Assembly: GCF_000275865.1 (NCBI RefSeq) | Contig: NZ_CM001555.1 | Span: 1,285,521-1,349,520 of the forward strand | From: Methanofollis liminatans DSM 4140 | GTDB taxonomy: Archaea > Halobacteriota > Methanomicrobia > Methanomicrobiales > Methanofollaceae | Direction: 5' to 3' | Length of the DNA stretch: 64,000 nucleotides | Shown: positions 16,946 to 26,700 of the stretch, piece by piece | Position numbering within the stretch: position 1 is the stretch's first letter | Layout of the letters: every line of letters starts with the position of its first letter | Made by a program: the position numbers and the translations under genes | Notes under the pieces: model-generated | What the model was told of the DNA's origin: nothing | What the model saw: the letters and a program-made list of their open reading frames with translations, nothing else | Database searches by the model: none

Positions 16946-19345
16946 TCATTCACCCTTTTTATATCGGATTTTTTCGCATTTACAGGACCATAAATTGTCA
17001 ATCTCACTAATTCTTCTAATAAATTCATTGCAATGTTCACAAAATACACCTTTCCGAAAACCAATTACTGCATCACAAAATTCCCGTGCTTCGCTTTCAG
17101 TCAAATTTGTTGCCCATGAGTTCCAGTGAGCACCTGCCCAGTTCCGCATGGTTCGTGTTTTTTCGATTGTATCAAGACATTTCTTGTTAGAGGAATAAAA
17201 ACTGTTAAATTCTTTTGATTTTGAATAAAATGCATTCCAGAGGGGATCTATTGTATATTTACTTGAAAGACTAAATCGGACGCTAACATTTAGATTGTTG
17301 CAGAGGTTCTGAAGAATTTCCTCCAGCACTCGACCTGCTTTTATCGCTTTATCCTGAGGGTTGGATTTTCCAGCGTTTTTTGATATTAACCATTCATAAT
17401 CATTCAGATGATCTCCGAATATCGGACCTGTATCAATATTCCAATCTGAAATTTTGTAATACTTTAACTTCTTACTCCTCATATGACGTTTTGAAGCCTG
17501 TTTTAAATATTCAAACCATAGAAGATCATGTGTTGTAATTACAATTTGGTGATCGTTGAATTTTTCAAAGATCATTTCTGCTGTTTTTCGACGATGACCA
17601 GCATCTACACTTTGTAGTACATCATCCAACACAAGCAATGAAAGATTAGGATTTTGGTTATACTGGAACCTTCGAATCGCTAAAAATATACAAAGCCCGA
17701 GTGAATCAACATGTCCCTCGCTATAGTGACCGCGGGGATCGTCTTCTGTCCCATAAAATTCGCTGATGATCTTTATACTTCCTGATCCTCCATCTGGGAG
17801 CTCAAATGCTGGAGAGCCTATTGATTCGCCAGGGTGGATATACTGATAATATTCATTGGTCACTTTTCCTATCTCAGACATTAGAATTTTAATTGCTTCT
17901 TTGCGGGCTTTCGTTGCATATTCAGATATTTGCGTTATTTGTTCGGAAACAACTTTAGTATTATTTTTTGTATTTATGGAGCCTTGAATAGTCGAATGAT
18001 GAAGTAATACGGCTGCGATCGAATTTTTCAGGTCTATTAATTTTTTATATCGATCAATATCTGGTGATGAAGCGCATCTCTCATCAATCACTTCTTTCAT
18101 TGAATGAATGATTGCATTTCCATCAAATTCGAGTAATCGAGCAAGTTCTTGTTCTATTTTTTCAGGCTCACTGATTTTACTATTACTTGCTACTATCTCC
18201 TCAATTACCTTCTGAAAGGTATCATACCTGTCGATCAACGGTACTTTCAGCAGTTCATCCCAAGTTCTACGAGTTTTCTCCAAAAATTTAGCATAATTTG
18301 AAATCGCCTGAAAAAAAAGATTATATTTTGCATTACAAATATTTTTAGATGCAATGATGGACTTATGTTCGTTAATTTTTTGTTGAACAAATTTCTGAAT
18401 CTCATCTGCGTTTATAGGGGAGTTGCAGAGGGGGCATTGTTCGAGAGCATCTTCTTTTATCCAACGAAGGCCGTCCTGAAGTACTTTCTCATATAATTGT
18501 CCTTTTAATGTCCCAGATTCAATTTTAAATTCCTTAGAAGCACTGTAATACTCTTCTTCGGATCTTATAACTTCTGAATACGAAGGAGCATTGGCGAGTT
18601 CTTTGGAAAAATCAATGATACCTTGCCATTGAGAAATATTTTGAAAAGATCTCAAATCTGCATCGATAATCCCTACACATACCTCAAACTCCTCGAAATC
18701 TGTGACTTCCCTTATTCCGGCGTCCTTCAAGCAGATATTAAATTGTTCAATCAAGCACTCCTTTGTTATTGGGATTTTGGGGTCAATTTTAAGGATTTTT
18801 CGAATTTCTTGTTTATTTTGAGATATTTTATCGTCTAATTCCTTCACCCCTTTCTCTAAATCTTTTTTATGATCGATCAACTTTTGTTCAAACGCCACAT
18901 ATCGATCAACATTTAGAAAACCTTCAATCGCCTTGTATCGCTGCGCTGGTTTTGCTTCAATAAAATCGAGGAGTATTCGACGTCGAAGGATGAATTTACT
19001 TTCTTGAGAGGCTTTCAAGAATTTTTGAACATCTTTAGGGAAAGACTCGGTACTTTTTCCAAGAGAGACCGTTTCATCCTTATTGCCGTCAGTTAGAATC
19101 ATTTGAATTTCAGGATTTGAATCAGAGCGAATATGAGTCCCCTGCTTTTTCCATGAGAGCTCCTGAGCACCGATGTCAAGGGATGAGCACTTCCCCGTTA
19201 GCACTTTTTCAAGAGCATCGATATATGAACTCTTACCTGTGCCATTATCTCCACAGATTACTGCCCCACCTGTTCCAAATACTACATCCGGCCCATCAAT
19301 GATCCCGCGACAATTCTTCACTTTCAGCCTCTTGAGTCGAAGCAT
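16946..19345 (-). CDS. Zinc-hook ABC ATPase with HEPN-like C-terminal domain, RloC-like, inserted in BREX
   Basis: 799 aa, AT-rich. Rad50/RloC architecture: Walker A CGDNGTGKSS (about residues 31-40), a long helical region interrupted by a zinc hook CPLC (about 300-303), the signature around YSEGHVDSLG, and Walker B LLVLDDVLQSVD (about 570-580). The C terminus continues past the ATPase. It has GRVLEEIL (about 668-675) and TMRNWAGAHW (about 731-740), an RxxxE plus Rx5H pattern like HEPN ribonucleases. A terminal zinc ribbon follows (CEHC, CKC). RloC combines the same ATPase type with an anticodon nuclease, so an RNA-cutting effector is a reasonable hypothesis, not proven. Start chosen at the ATG with GAGGAGGG upstream; it overlaps the preceding small gene by 50 bases. 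Confidence 0.75.
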   Translation of the reverse strand: MLRLKRLKVKNCRGIIDGPDVVFGTGGAVICGDNGTGKSSYIDALEKVLTGKCSSLDIGAQELSWKKQGTHIRSDSNPEIQMILTDGNKDETVSLGKSTESFPKDVQKFLKASQESKFILRRRILLDFIEAKPAQRYKAIEGFLNVDRYVAFEQKLIDHKKDLEKGVKELDDKISQNKQEIRKILKIDPKIPITKECLIEQFNICLKDAGIREVTDFEEFEVCVGIIDADLRSFQNISQWQGIIDFSKELANAPSYSEVIRSEEEYYSASKEFKIESGTLKGQLYEKVLQDGLRWIKEDALEQCPLCNSPINADEIQKFVQQKINEHKSIIASKNICNAKYNLFFQAISNYAKFLEKTRRTWDELLKVPLIDRYDTFQKVIEEIVASNSKISEPEKIEQELARLLEFDGNAIIHSMKEVIDERCASSPDIDRYKKLIDLKNSIAAVLLHHSTIQGSINTKNNTKVVSEQITQISEYATKARKEAIKILMSEIGKVTNEYYQYIHPGESIGSPAFELPDGGSGSIKIISEFYGTEDDPRGHYSEGHVDSLGLCIFLAIRRFQYNQNPNLSLLVLDDVLQSVDAGHRRKTAEMIFEKFNDHQIVITTHDLLWFEYLKQASKRHMRSKKLKYYKISDWNIDTGPIFGDHLNDYEWLISKNAGKSNPQDKAIKAGRVLEEILQNLCNNLNVSVRFSLSSKYTIDPLWNAFYSKSKEFNSFYSSNKKCLDTIEKTRTMRNWAGAHWNSWATNLTESEAREFCDAVIGFRKGVFCEHCNEFIRRISEIDNLWSCKCEKIRYKKGE

Positions 19346-19559
19346 GGATACCCTCCTCAATCATCTTGGATAATGGTGTGATATCTTCCGGCACACCATC
19401 TTTGAGTAAATCAAGCATTTTATCCTTCCATTCTGGTGCAAGAGACTGATCCTGGTGAATAAGGCGAAGGAGTTCCTTCGCCGCGAGTGAATTGATATCT
19501 CTGAGATCTTCTATCGAGTATGACCTGCTCTCATCAGATGGGGTTTCATCATCACTCAT
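19296..19559 (-). CDS. 87-aa acidic helical protein between pglX and the zinc-hook ATPase
   Basis: Acidic, predicted mostly helical, beginning MSDDETPSDESRSYSIEDL. No family recognised. GGAGGG lies seven bases before the chosen ATG, while an ATG six bases earlier abuts the GGAGGG directly and is less likely. Its 3' end overlaps the ATPase gene start, so translation of the two is coupled. It may be a small partner or inhibitor of the ATPase; that is inference from coupling only. Confidence 0.6.
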   Translation of the reverse strand: MSDDETPSDESRSYSIEDLRDINSLAAKELLRLIHQDQSLAPEWKDKMLDLLKDGVPEDITPLSKMIEEGIHASTQEAESEELSRDH

Positions 19560-19576
19560 TTTCATCCCTCCATTAT

Positions 19577-22500
19577 TCACCACCACCCGCACTTCGGCAG
19601 TTTCCCTTCCCTGCACCACCGGCGCTCGTCCGACCGCCACTCGGCCCGGTCGGAGACGGCCTTCTCCAGGTCCTTCTTTGCGATCACGTCGGCCGCGAGC
19701 AGCCCGGCCTTCTGGAGGGGGACGACGTTCACCCGCACGCCGTCGTTGATGTCAGGGATGTAGCTCCGCTCCTGCCGCAGGAAGGCCTCCCTGTCGGCCG
19801 GGGCCGGGCGCGTGCCGTCGATGGAGCACCAGGAGTCGAGGGGCTCGCTCTTTGCGATCTTCTCCAGGGTCTTGCTCGAAAACCCGTTCTCCGCAACGTC
19901 GGAGAGGGTCGCCCCGAAGGTCTTCAGTTCGGCGATCAGCCCGTCGAGTTCGCGGAAGCGCCGCTCCTGCACCTCGGTTCGTGAGGCAGGGGGGATGCCC
20001 TCGATGCCCCGCATCTCGGTCTCGTAGCGCTGCCGCAGGGGGCCGACATACTGGTTCTTGATCTTGTGGAGGGTGTCCTCGTCGAGTTTGTGGTAGTAGG
20101 CCAGGCAGGCGAACGCCGGCTGCCGCTTCTTCGTGAACTTGCCGCTCTGCACCTGCCAGGCGATGGGGCGCTTCTTGAACTGCTGGGTGTGGTGCTTGAA
20201 GAACTCGGTGTGGAGCCAGTCTTCGAGACTCTTGCCCATCACCTCCTCGAACTCCCGCTCGATGGCGGCAGCCGAACCGCCGGGGAACTCCGCGGCGATC
20301 CGCCCCCTGACCCGCTCCAGCAGGGTCGCCTCCCCGGAACCCGGGGTGAGCGGGATGATCCCGTCGGCATCGGCCCAATCCGGAACCGCTTCGCCGGCCT
20401 CGATCTGCTTCGGCCACCTATGGCCGAGCATGCGGAGGACCATCACGGTGAAGCGGTCCTCGGTGATCCGCCGCTCCTCCGGGATGCACCGCCAGCACTC
20501 CTCCTCGATCCCCTCCTTCAGGAGCCAGTAGACGGAGATGGGGTGGACCTGTAACTTCTGGGAGAGCTCTTCAAGGAAGGTCTCGGCCGGGATCGGGATG
20601 TAGGCCCCGGCGACCGCCTCCTCCTCGCCGTCGCCAGAGGTGCTGTCGTCCTCGATCTCGATCTTCGCCCCCGGCCCGCCCTCGTAGAGGGTGCGGAGGT
20701 TCGCCTTCAGGGTGGCGAGGTCGTTGGGGGAGAGGTTCCGGCGCTCGTGTTCGGTGAGATCGTCGAGGACTTCCTGCGGGATCTCGGGGAGGCCGTCCGG
20801 GAGCGGGGGGAGGGCGTCGTAGGCGGCGATGAGGGGGTGCCACCCTGAAGGCAAACCTGTTTCTGTATAGATTTGATCTTTAATGTTCTGAAGATCTAGC
20901 ACTCCTAATAACTTGGTCTCATTGAAGCCCTCAATGGTATGTAGTATAGCATCTAGATGATAATAGGCCCAATAGGAATTTAATGTGCTACTAGGATTAA
21001 ATTTGACATCTCTAAGATCTTGTTCAACGTCTTCTGATTTACAGTAACAGATTAATTTAGATAACTTGTTGTCTAATGCGGTTTCGTTTGGGCAGATAGG
21101 GAGCTGCTTGACGTATCCTGTCTTAAAATGTAAATTAGGGCTTATTGCACGAAGCAATATTGTTACCAGATAGGTATTAAAATATATACCTAATGTATTT
21201 AGCTGCGTTCGCGTAATAAACACGCCAGGTCCTGTATCCGAAAAGATTGAATTTTTTAGCAAATACCGCGCACTAAAAGCACCATTTGAAATATCGGAAT
21301 ACGTTAAGCCATCAGCGAAATATAACTCTTCATTCCTTACAAGCCAATCGGTATTTCCTTTCAGGTAGGGATATTTTTCAGAGATTTGGGACTTAATCTT
21401 AGTACCTTTGTAATTATAGTCAACAATCCAATAATTGAATCCCATCCAGCGGGAGTATCCTCCACCTTTTGAATACATGAACCAACGATTATTGTCAATC
21501 ACTGCTTCCCATTGATATCGTACAAACCTAGAGTCATTTCTTGTTCCAAGCCCTTCGCTAGTAGTAATTTGATGACTTAATCGATTGCTTGTGGATAAAT
21601 GCAATAACAAAGGTTCGGGGAGCCAATAGATAAGTGAATAAAAGGGGATGTGAAGAAATAATTTTTGAAGTATGCGATAGGTCTGATTATTGCCTCTATT
21701 TCGCAGTAATTCTGCTTTCTTTTCTGAGCAGCCTCCTGCAATAGCCCTAGTTGCTGTTAGATGGTGGTTCTCTTTTGGTCCACTGTTAGTTAAAGTAAAA
21801 AGAACGACACTTACAACCTCGCCTCCGATTTCTCCAAAAGCTTTCGGTCCAAGTTGGGCGATTGTTTCGATACTGGTCTGTCTAATTAGGCCTGAAAATT
21901 CTTCCTTTTGCGCACTTTCCGTCCTTTTTTCAGTAATTGCTCGAAGGTTTTCATAACTTTGCAAAAATAACCAGGATTGTTGTGTGACCATAGCCACTTT
22001 GCCACTAAGTTTTGAAAGTTTCAGATTTCGGAGTATAAATGCTGCAAAAAGATCGCGTTTTCCTTTGTCATAATTGGTATCTAGGTATTTTTTCACCACC
22101 AATGACATGGTTCCTGATCCCATATACGGCGGATTCGCCGCCACTACATCGTATCGCTTCGACAGCAACTCAAACAGCCGAACACCCTTCCCGGCGTTCT
22201 GCGAAAAGAAGGCGTTTACGAGATCCGCCACCTCCGCCTCTGCGGTGAAGTGGTCGGCGAGGCGCTCGACCACGCCGTCCTTCCAGGTCTCCCACTCCTC
22301 GTCGGTCGTCGGGGCGGCGAACTCTCCGGTGGAGAGCGTCGTCTGCCCGCCGAGACGGGTGCGGAGGCTGCGGAGTGCCCGCTCCACCGGCTCCTCGATC
22401 TGGAGGAGGGAGCCGAGTTCGTCGGCATGGGCGAGGCCCTCGAAGATCGATTCGAGGGCCGGGGCGAGGGGGGCGTCTTCGGGGTGCTTGGCGAGGAAGG

Positions 22501-23698
22501 CCTGGAGGTGGTCCTTTCCCTTCGGCAGGCGGATGTTAGTGGCGATGATATTCTTCGGCGTGCCCGAGAAGTCGAAGACCCGCTCGGCCGCCTTCATCCA
22601 GAGGGCCGCACGGGCGATCTGCACCGCCCGCTCGTCGATATCGATCCCGTAGAGGTTGCGGGCGAGGATCTTCTTGCAGATCGTCTCCGGGTCGGTGTAC
22701 TTCCCCTCGGCCTCGTACATCTGGTAGAAGAGGTCGAAGGCCTCGATCAGGAAGTGCCCCGAGCCGCAGGCCGGGTCCAGGAAGGTGATATTCTCCACGT
22801 TCTTCCTGCGCACCGGCGCCCGATCGGCGTCCTTCACGTAGTACTCCCAGCCCCCGGAGAGATCCGAGTCCGGGTACATCCCCATCCAGGTCGCGCCCAG
22901 CGAGTTCTGGACCAGGAACTTCACCATATAGGGCTCGGTGTAGAGCTGCGTCGCCGGGATGATATCGGCACCCGCGATCTTCGCCTTCTTCGTCCTGACC
23001 TTCTCGAAGACCCGGTCCTTCTCCTCGGTGTTCCAGTACTGATACGCCCACCCGAGGGCATCCGGTGCCGCAAACACCTCGTCCGTCGCGGTGCCGGAGT
23101 TGTTCACCGCCTCCGTCCCCGAGAGGAGGGCGATGCACCGCTTCAGCGCCGCCACCGACGGCCGCAGCGCAACCCCGGCCGCCTTCGGGTCGAAGAGCAG
23201 CGGCAGGTGCTTTGCATGGAACGAAAACGCATCCTGGAGCATCGCAAAAAGCCCCCCGTCCTCGCCGGTGCAGACCTCCGGGTGGCGCTGCGCCAGCCGG
23301 TGGTGGGCAAGCGACCGCCCGCCATAGACCTCCTTCGTCGCCACCACACCATCGATGAGATCGCGGGCCTCCATGCACCTGAGCACCAGCAGGCGGTTCG
23401 CCCAGGTGTACGCCGTCTCCCGCACAAACTCCTCGATCGCATCCCGCCGCGCGATCCCCGCCTCCTCCCGCAGGGCAAGATAGGCATCGATCACCGCGCG
23501 GGCGTGCCGGTCCTCAGGGGAGCGGAACGGCACCTCACCGGCCGGAACCGGCTCCCGGTCCCACCAGACCCCCAGCGCATTCATCCGCTCTTCGAGATCG
23601 CCGCCATGCCAGTTCCCGTGCTCGTCGTACCTCCCCTCCAGCAGGTGCCTGAACTCGAGGACAAGCGGCTTGAGGATCTTCTTCTGCTCTGCCTCCAT
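19577..23698 (-). CDS. pglX: BREX adenine-specific DNA methyltransferase PglX
   Basis: 1373 aa. SAM-binding motif FLDPACGSGHFL (about residues 301-312) and catalytic NPPY in VVAANPPYMG (about 519-525) identify an N6-adenine methyltransferase. PglX marks host DNA at a non-palindromic site in BREX. The start is the ATG two bases after the brxC stop; an upstream frame extension is ignored. The segment coding residues about 523-949 (20850-22130) is strikingly AT-rich (about 35-42% GC by eye) inside a gene otherwise about 65-70% GC. That segment corresponds to the target-recognition part downstream of NPPY, suggesting exchange of the specificity region. The gene is longer than many PglX proteins (about 1200 aa). 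Confidence 0.92.
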   Translation of the reverse strand: MEAEQKKILKPLVLEFRHLLEGRYDEHGNWHGGDLEERMNALGVWWDREPVPAGEVPFRSPEDRHARAVIDAYLALREEAGIARRDAIEEFVRETAYTWANRLLVLRCMEARDLIDGVVATKEVYGGRSLAHHRLAQRHPEVCTGEDGGLFAMLQDAFSFHAKHLPLLFDPKAAGVALRPSVAALKRCIALLSGTEAVNNSGTATDEVFAAPDALGWAYQYWNTEEKDRVFEKVRTKKAKIAGADIIPATQLYTEPYMVKFLVQNSLGATWMGMYPDSDLSGGWEYYVKDADRAPVRRKNVENITFLDPACGSGHFLIEAFDLFYQMYEAEGKYTDPETICKKILARNLYGIDIDERAVQIARAALWMKAAERVFDFSGTPKNIIATNIRLPKGKDHLQAFLAKHPEDAPLAPALESIFEGLAHADELGSLLQIEEPVERALRSLRTRLGGQTTLSTGEFAAPTTDEEWETWKDGVVERLADHFTAEAEVADLVNAFFSQNAGKGVRLFELLSKRYDVVAANPPYMGSGTMSLVVKKYLDTNYDKGKRDLFAAFILRNLKLSKLSGKVAMVTQQSWLFLQSYENLRAITEKRTESAQKEEFSGLIRQTSIETIAQLGPKAFGEIGGEVVSVVLFTLTNSGPKENHHLTATRAIAGGCSEKKAELLRNRGNNQTYRILQKLFLHIPFYSLIYWLPEPLLLHLSTSNRLSHQITTSEGLGTRNDSRFVRYQWEAVIDNNRWFMYSKGGGYSRWMGFNYWIVDYNYKGTKIKSQISEKYPYLKGNTDWLVRNEELYFADGLTYSDISNGAFSARYLLKNSIFSDTGPGVFITRTQLNTLGIYFNTYLVTILLRAISPNLHFKTGYVKQLPICPNETALDNKLSKLICYCKSEDVEQDLRDVKFNPSSTLNSYWAYYHLDAILHTIEGFNETKLLGVLDLQNIKDQIYTETGLPSGWHPLIAAYDALPPLPDGLPEIPQEVLDDLTEHERRNLSPNDLATLKANLRTLYEGGPGAKIEIEDDSTSGDGEEEAVAGAYIPIPAETFLEELSQKLQVHPISVYWLLKEGIEEECWRCIPEERRITEDRFTVMVLRMLGHRWPKQIEAGEAVPDWADADGIIPLTPGSGEATLLERVRGRIAAEFPGGSAAAIEREFEEVMGKSLEDWLHTEFFKHHTQQFKKRPIAWQVQSGKFTKKRQPAFACLAYYHKLDEDTLHKIKNQYVGPLRQRYETEMRGIEGIPPASRTEVQERRFRELDGLIAELKTFGATLSDVAENGFSSKTLEKIAKSEPLDSWCSIDGTRPAPADREAFLRQERSYIPDINDGVRVNVVPLQKAGLLAADVIAKKDLEKAVSDRAEWRSDERRWCREGKLPKCGWW

Positions 23699-23700
23699 GG

Positions 23701-26700
23701 TTACTCGAACTCCACCATATCGTAGCCTTCGTTGATCTTCGCCCGCACACGGGCATCGATATCGTCCCTGAGGCGCTCCCACTCGGCAATGCTCCTGACG
23801 CGCTTCCCTGACACCAGGGACGTCAGGGAGAGGCGCACCTTCTGGCTGGGGACACTCACTCCTCCCTTCTCTATCGCCTTCTCCCGCTCGATCCTGGCGA
23901 CCTCGGCATCGATCTTCATCTGCAGATCCGCCACCGCCTTCCCTGCACGCGACGGCAGGGTCGCCACCTGCGCCGGGATCGAACACTCCTCGATCTCAGA
24001 GCGCAAATGCTCCAGAGGCGGCCTCCACTTCTCTGCAAGCCCGGCGTCCAGATCCCTCTCCGCAAGGTTCGTCGGCAGGGCGGCCAGACCCTCCTCCAGG
24101 ACCTCCCGCGCCGACTCCTTCCAGCCGGCCACCAGCTCCTTCACCTCCAGCTCAGCCTGCTTCTGGGTGGCGAGCAGGCGTTTCCAGGCCTCCGGGTCGG
24201 TGAACGACGCCTTCTCCACCGCCGCATTCCAGGCCGACACCATCTCCCTGACACTGCTGCTCTCATCCGTATGGTAGGATACCGCTTCCATCTGCCCCTT
24301 CAGCGCCCGAAGACGCGTAAACGCATCCCCATTTTTCTCAACAAACGCGTCGGCAGCGCATATCGCGTCATGCCCGGCGGCAAACCCCTCGCGGTTACCT
24401 GCAATCTCACGGACCCGGTGCACCGGGTTTGTCATCCCGGAAAGCGCCGTCCACGCCTCCTTCCCCTTCGTAAACGCAGCAGAAAGGGGCATCCCCGACC
24501 CCCTCGCCCAGAGTTCGACACGGTGCGCCCTCTCAATCAGCGCATCCGCAAGAGACCCCGCCGCTTCGGCAAGAGCCGCCGGCGTCTCCTCGATCCGGCG
24601 GCTCTTCGCAAGATTGATCAGCACGGACCTCACCTCGGTCAGCATCTCCGGCGGGATCGTCGTCTCCTCCAGCTCCAGCTCCGACTTTTTGAAGTGCGAC
24701 GACACCCGCATGGCATCCTGGAGATCCTGGTCGTCAGGGTTCGTGTACACCTTCTTGTTCAGGACCACCTTCACGCTGCCCGCCCTGGCCATCGCCGCGA
24801 CACCCACGCGGACGGCATTGGGATCCCAGCCGAAAGGCGGCTCTTCAAAATAATCCAGCATCTCCTTCCCCAACGCCCTGCGGCCCTGCGTCTGCTCTCC
24901 GGCAAGGTACGTCCTGATCGCATCGATCAGAGGGCTCTGCGGATTGAGCGTCCCGGTCTGGTCATACAGTGCGAGCGCCTTCACATCCGCCGAAACGCCC
25001 GTCTTCCCTGCCAGCACATCCCGGATCGCCTGCTGGTCATTGGAGATTCTCACCGGCACGCGGTCAAAGTTCGTATAAATCTTCGGCCAGAACTCGGCCA
25101 TCACCGAGAGCAGGCCATCTCCCGCACTCTGGCTCGACGGCAGATCCAGCGTCCGTGAAGCGCCCCTGAAGACCACCGTACCCGACCGGATCCCGGCCCT
25201 CAACCCATCGACAACCCTCTTCTGCAACTTCGGCAGATCGATGCCTTCCCGGTCCCTGGCCAGTTTCCGGGCGTCCTCGGATTTATGGGGGTCCTGCTTC
25301 CACCGGTCGATCACATCCTTCATCGCAATATACCGGGTCAGGTCCTGCTCGAACTCGGGCACACGCCCCGAAAGGAAAAAGATCGTGTTCCGCTCATCAG
25401 AATGGAGGCTGTCAGACTGCAGATCCTGAACCGTCGCGCCCCCCACCCGCTCCAGAGGGGTGATCATCTTCAGCGTTACCGCACCCGACGTCCCGCCGAC
25501 CCTCTTATGATCCACCTCCAGGGAAAACGAGAACTCCTGGCTCTTGAAACTCACCGTATTGGACCCGAGCCACTTCCGCCAGTTTGATTCGCTGATAAAC
25601 AAACGGCCGAACTGCTCCTCGCGAATCCCCTGCCCCATCTGGGCCTCGACCGTGGTCACCTCATCCTCAAACGTCCGGCGCTCACCGGTCAGGAACTCAT
25701 ACTCCTCACCGATCCTGGCGACAAGCCCGGCCTTCATCAACCGTTCAAGCTCAGGCCTGACACGCGCAATCGCATCAGAGAGGTCATCATCCACGTCCCG
25801 AATGGTCAGGCGGGCGACATTATCGATCGTCCTCGGGATATACTCCAGTTCCCTGACAAGGAAAAGCACCTCTGCAACCGACGCCGTAAACCCGTTTGCA
25901 TCAGGCACCACCTTCGAGATCCGTGAAATATCGGTCCGCACATCCGGGCTGACCTCGCCCTCCCCTGAGAGATTATGATAGATCTCATCGAAACGCACGA
26001 GCACACCGGGCTCCATCTCCAGGTACCTGACCCGGCCCGCACGCAGGACATCCTGCGTGATCGCCAGCAGCGTCCTGGTGGACCCGCTCATCTGCTCGCC
26101 CCGTCCACCCCGCGAACGGAGCGACTTCACAATATCAGGGATCAGGTGCACCTGATAGGGCAGGAAGGGATAATACGTGACAAAAGAATCCTCCGAACAA
26201 TCCGGCAACACCTGGAGGGCGTTGGAGAGTTCGCCGATACCCTTCAGGTTTCCGCTCCCGCACCTCTCGTACAGGCTCTGCAAAACCCGCCTACCCTCCG
26301 TTCGCTTCCTGAGCAGCCGGTTCTCAAGGACCTGCTCGATATTCTCCGTTGTGAGAGCCGGCTTGAACCTGAACCGCCCCTCGATCTTTTTCATATCGCC
26401 GTCAAGGGCGCGGGCTTCCTTGTAAATCGCCCCCATATCCCCGTGCGTCGTGACAGCAACCCAGATCCGGCCCTGCCCCTTGAGCGCCGCCTCCTCGACA
26501 AACGCCTGCAGCCGCGCAAGACGGCCATTATTGTTCTCGATCCACTGCCCGGTCTCATCCATTACCCACATGAACCGTTGCGGCTTCCCTCTCTCCCTTT
26601 CCAGGCGCTCCAGGTCATCAAGGACGGTATCGACAAGGGTGGACACATTGATGATCGCACCGGCCTCGGCCTCGCTCAGCGCCTCCTTCACATCCTCCGG

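Noticed and set aside
22250..23725. 491-codon open frame on the plus strand inside pglX
   Set aside because: Antisense shadow of a GC-rich gene; composition is Arg/Leu/Gly-biased with no domain, and the opposite frame is a clear PglX.
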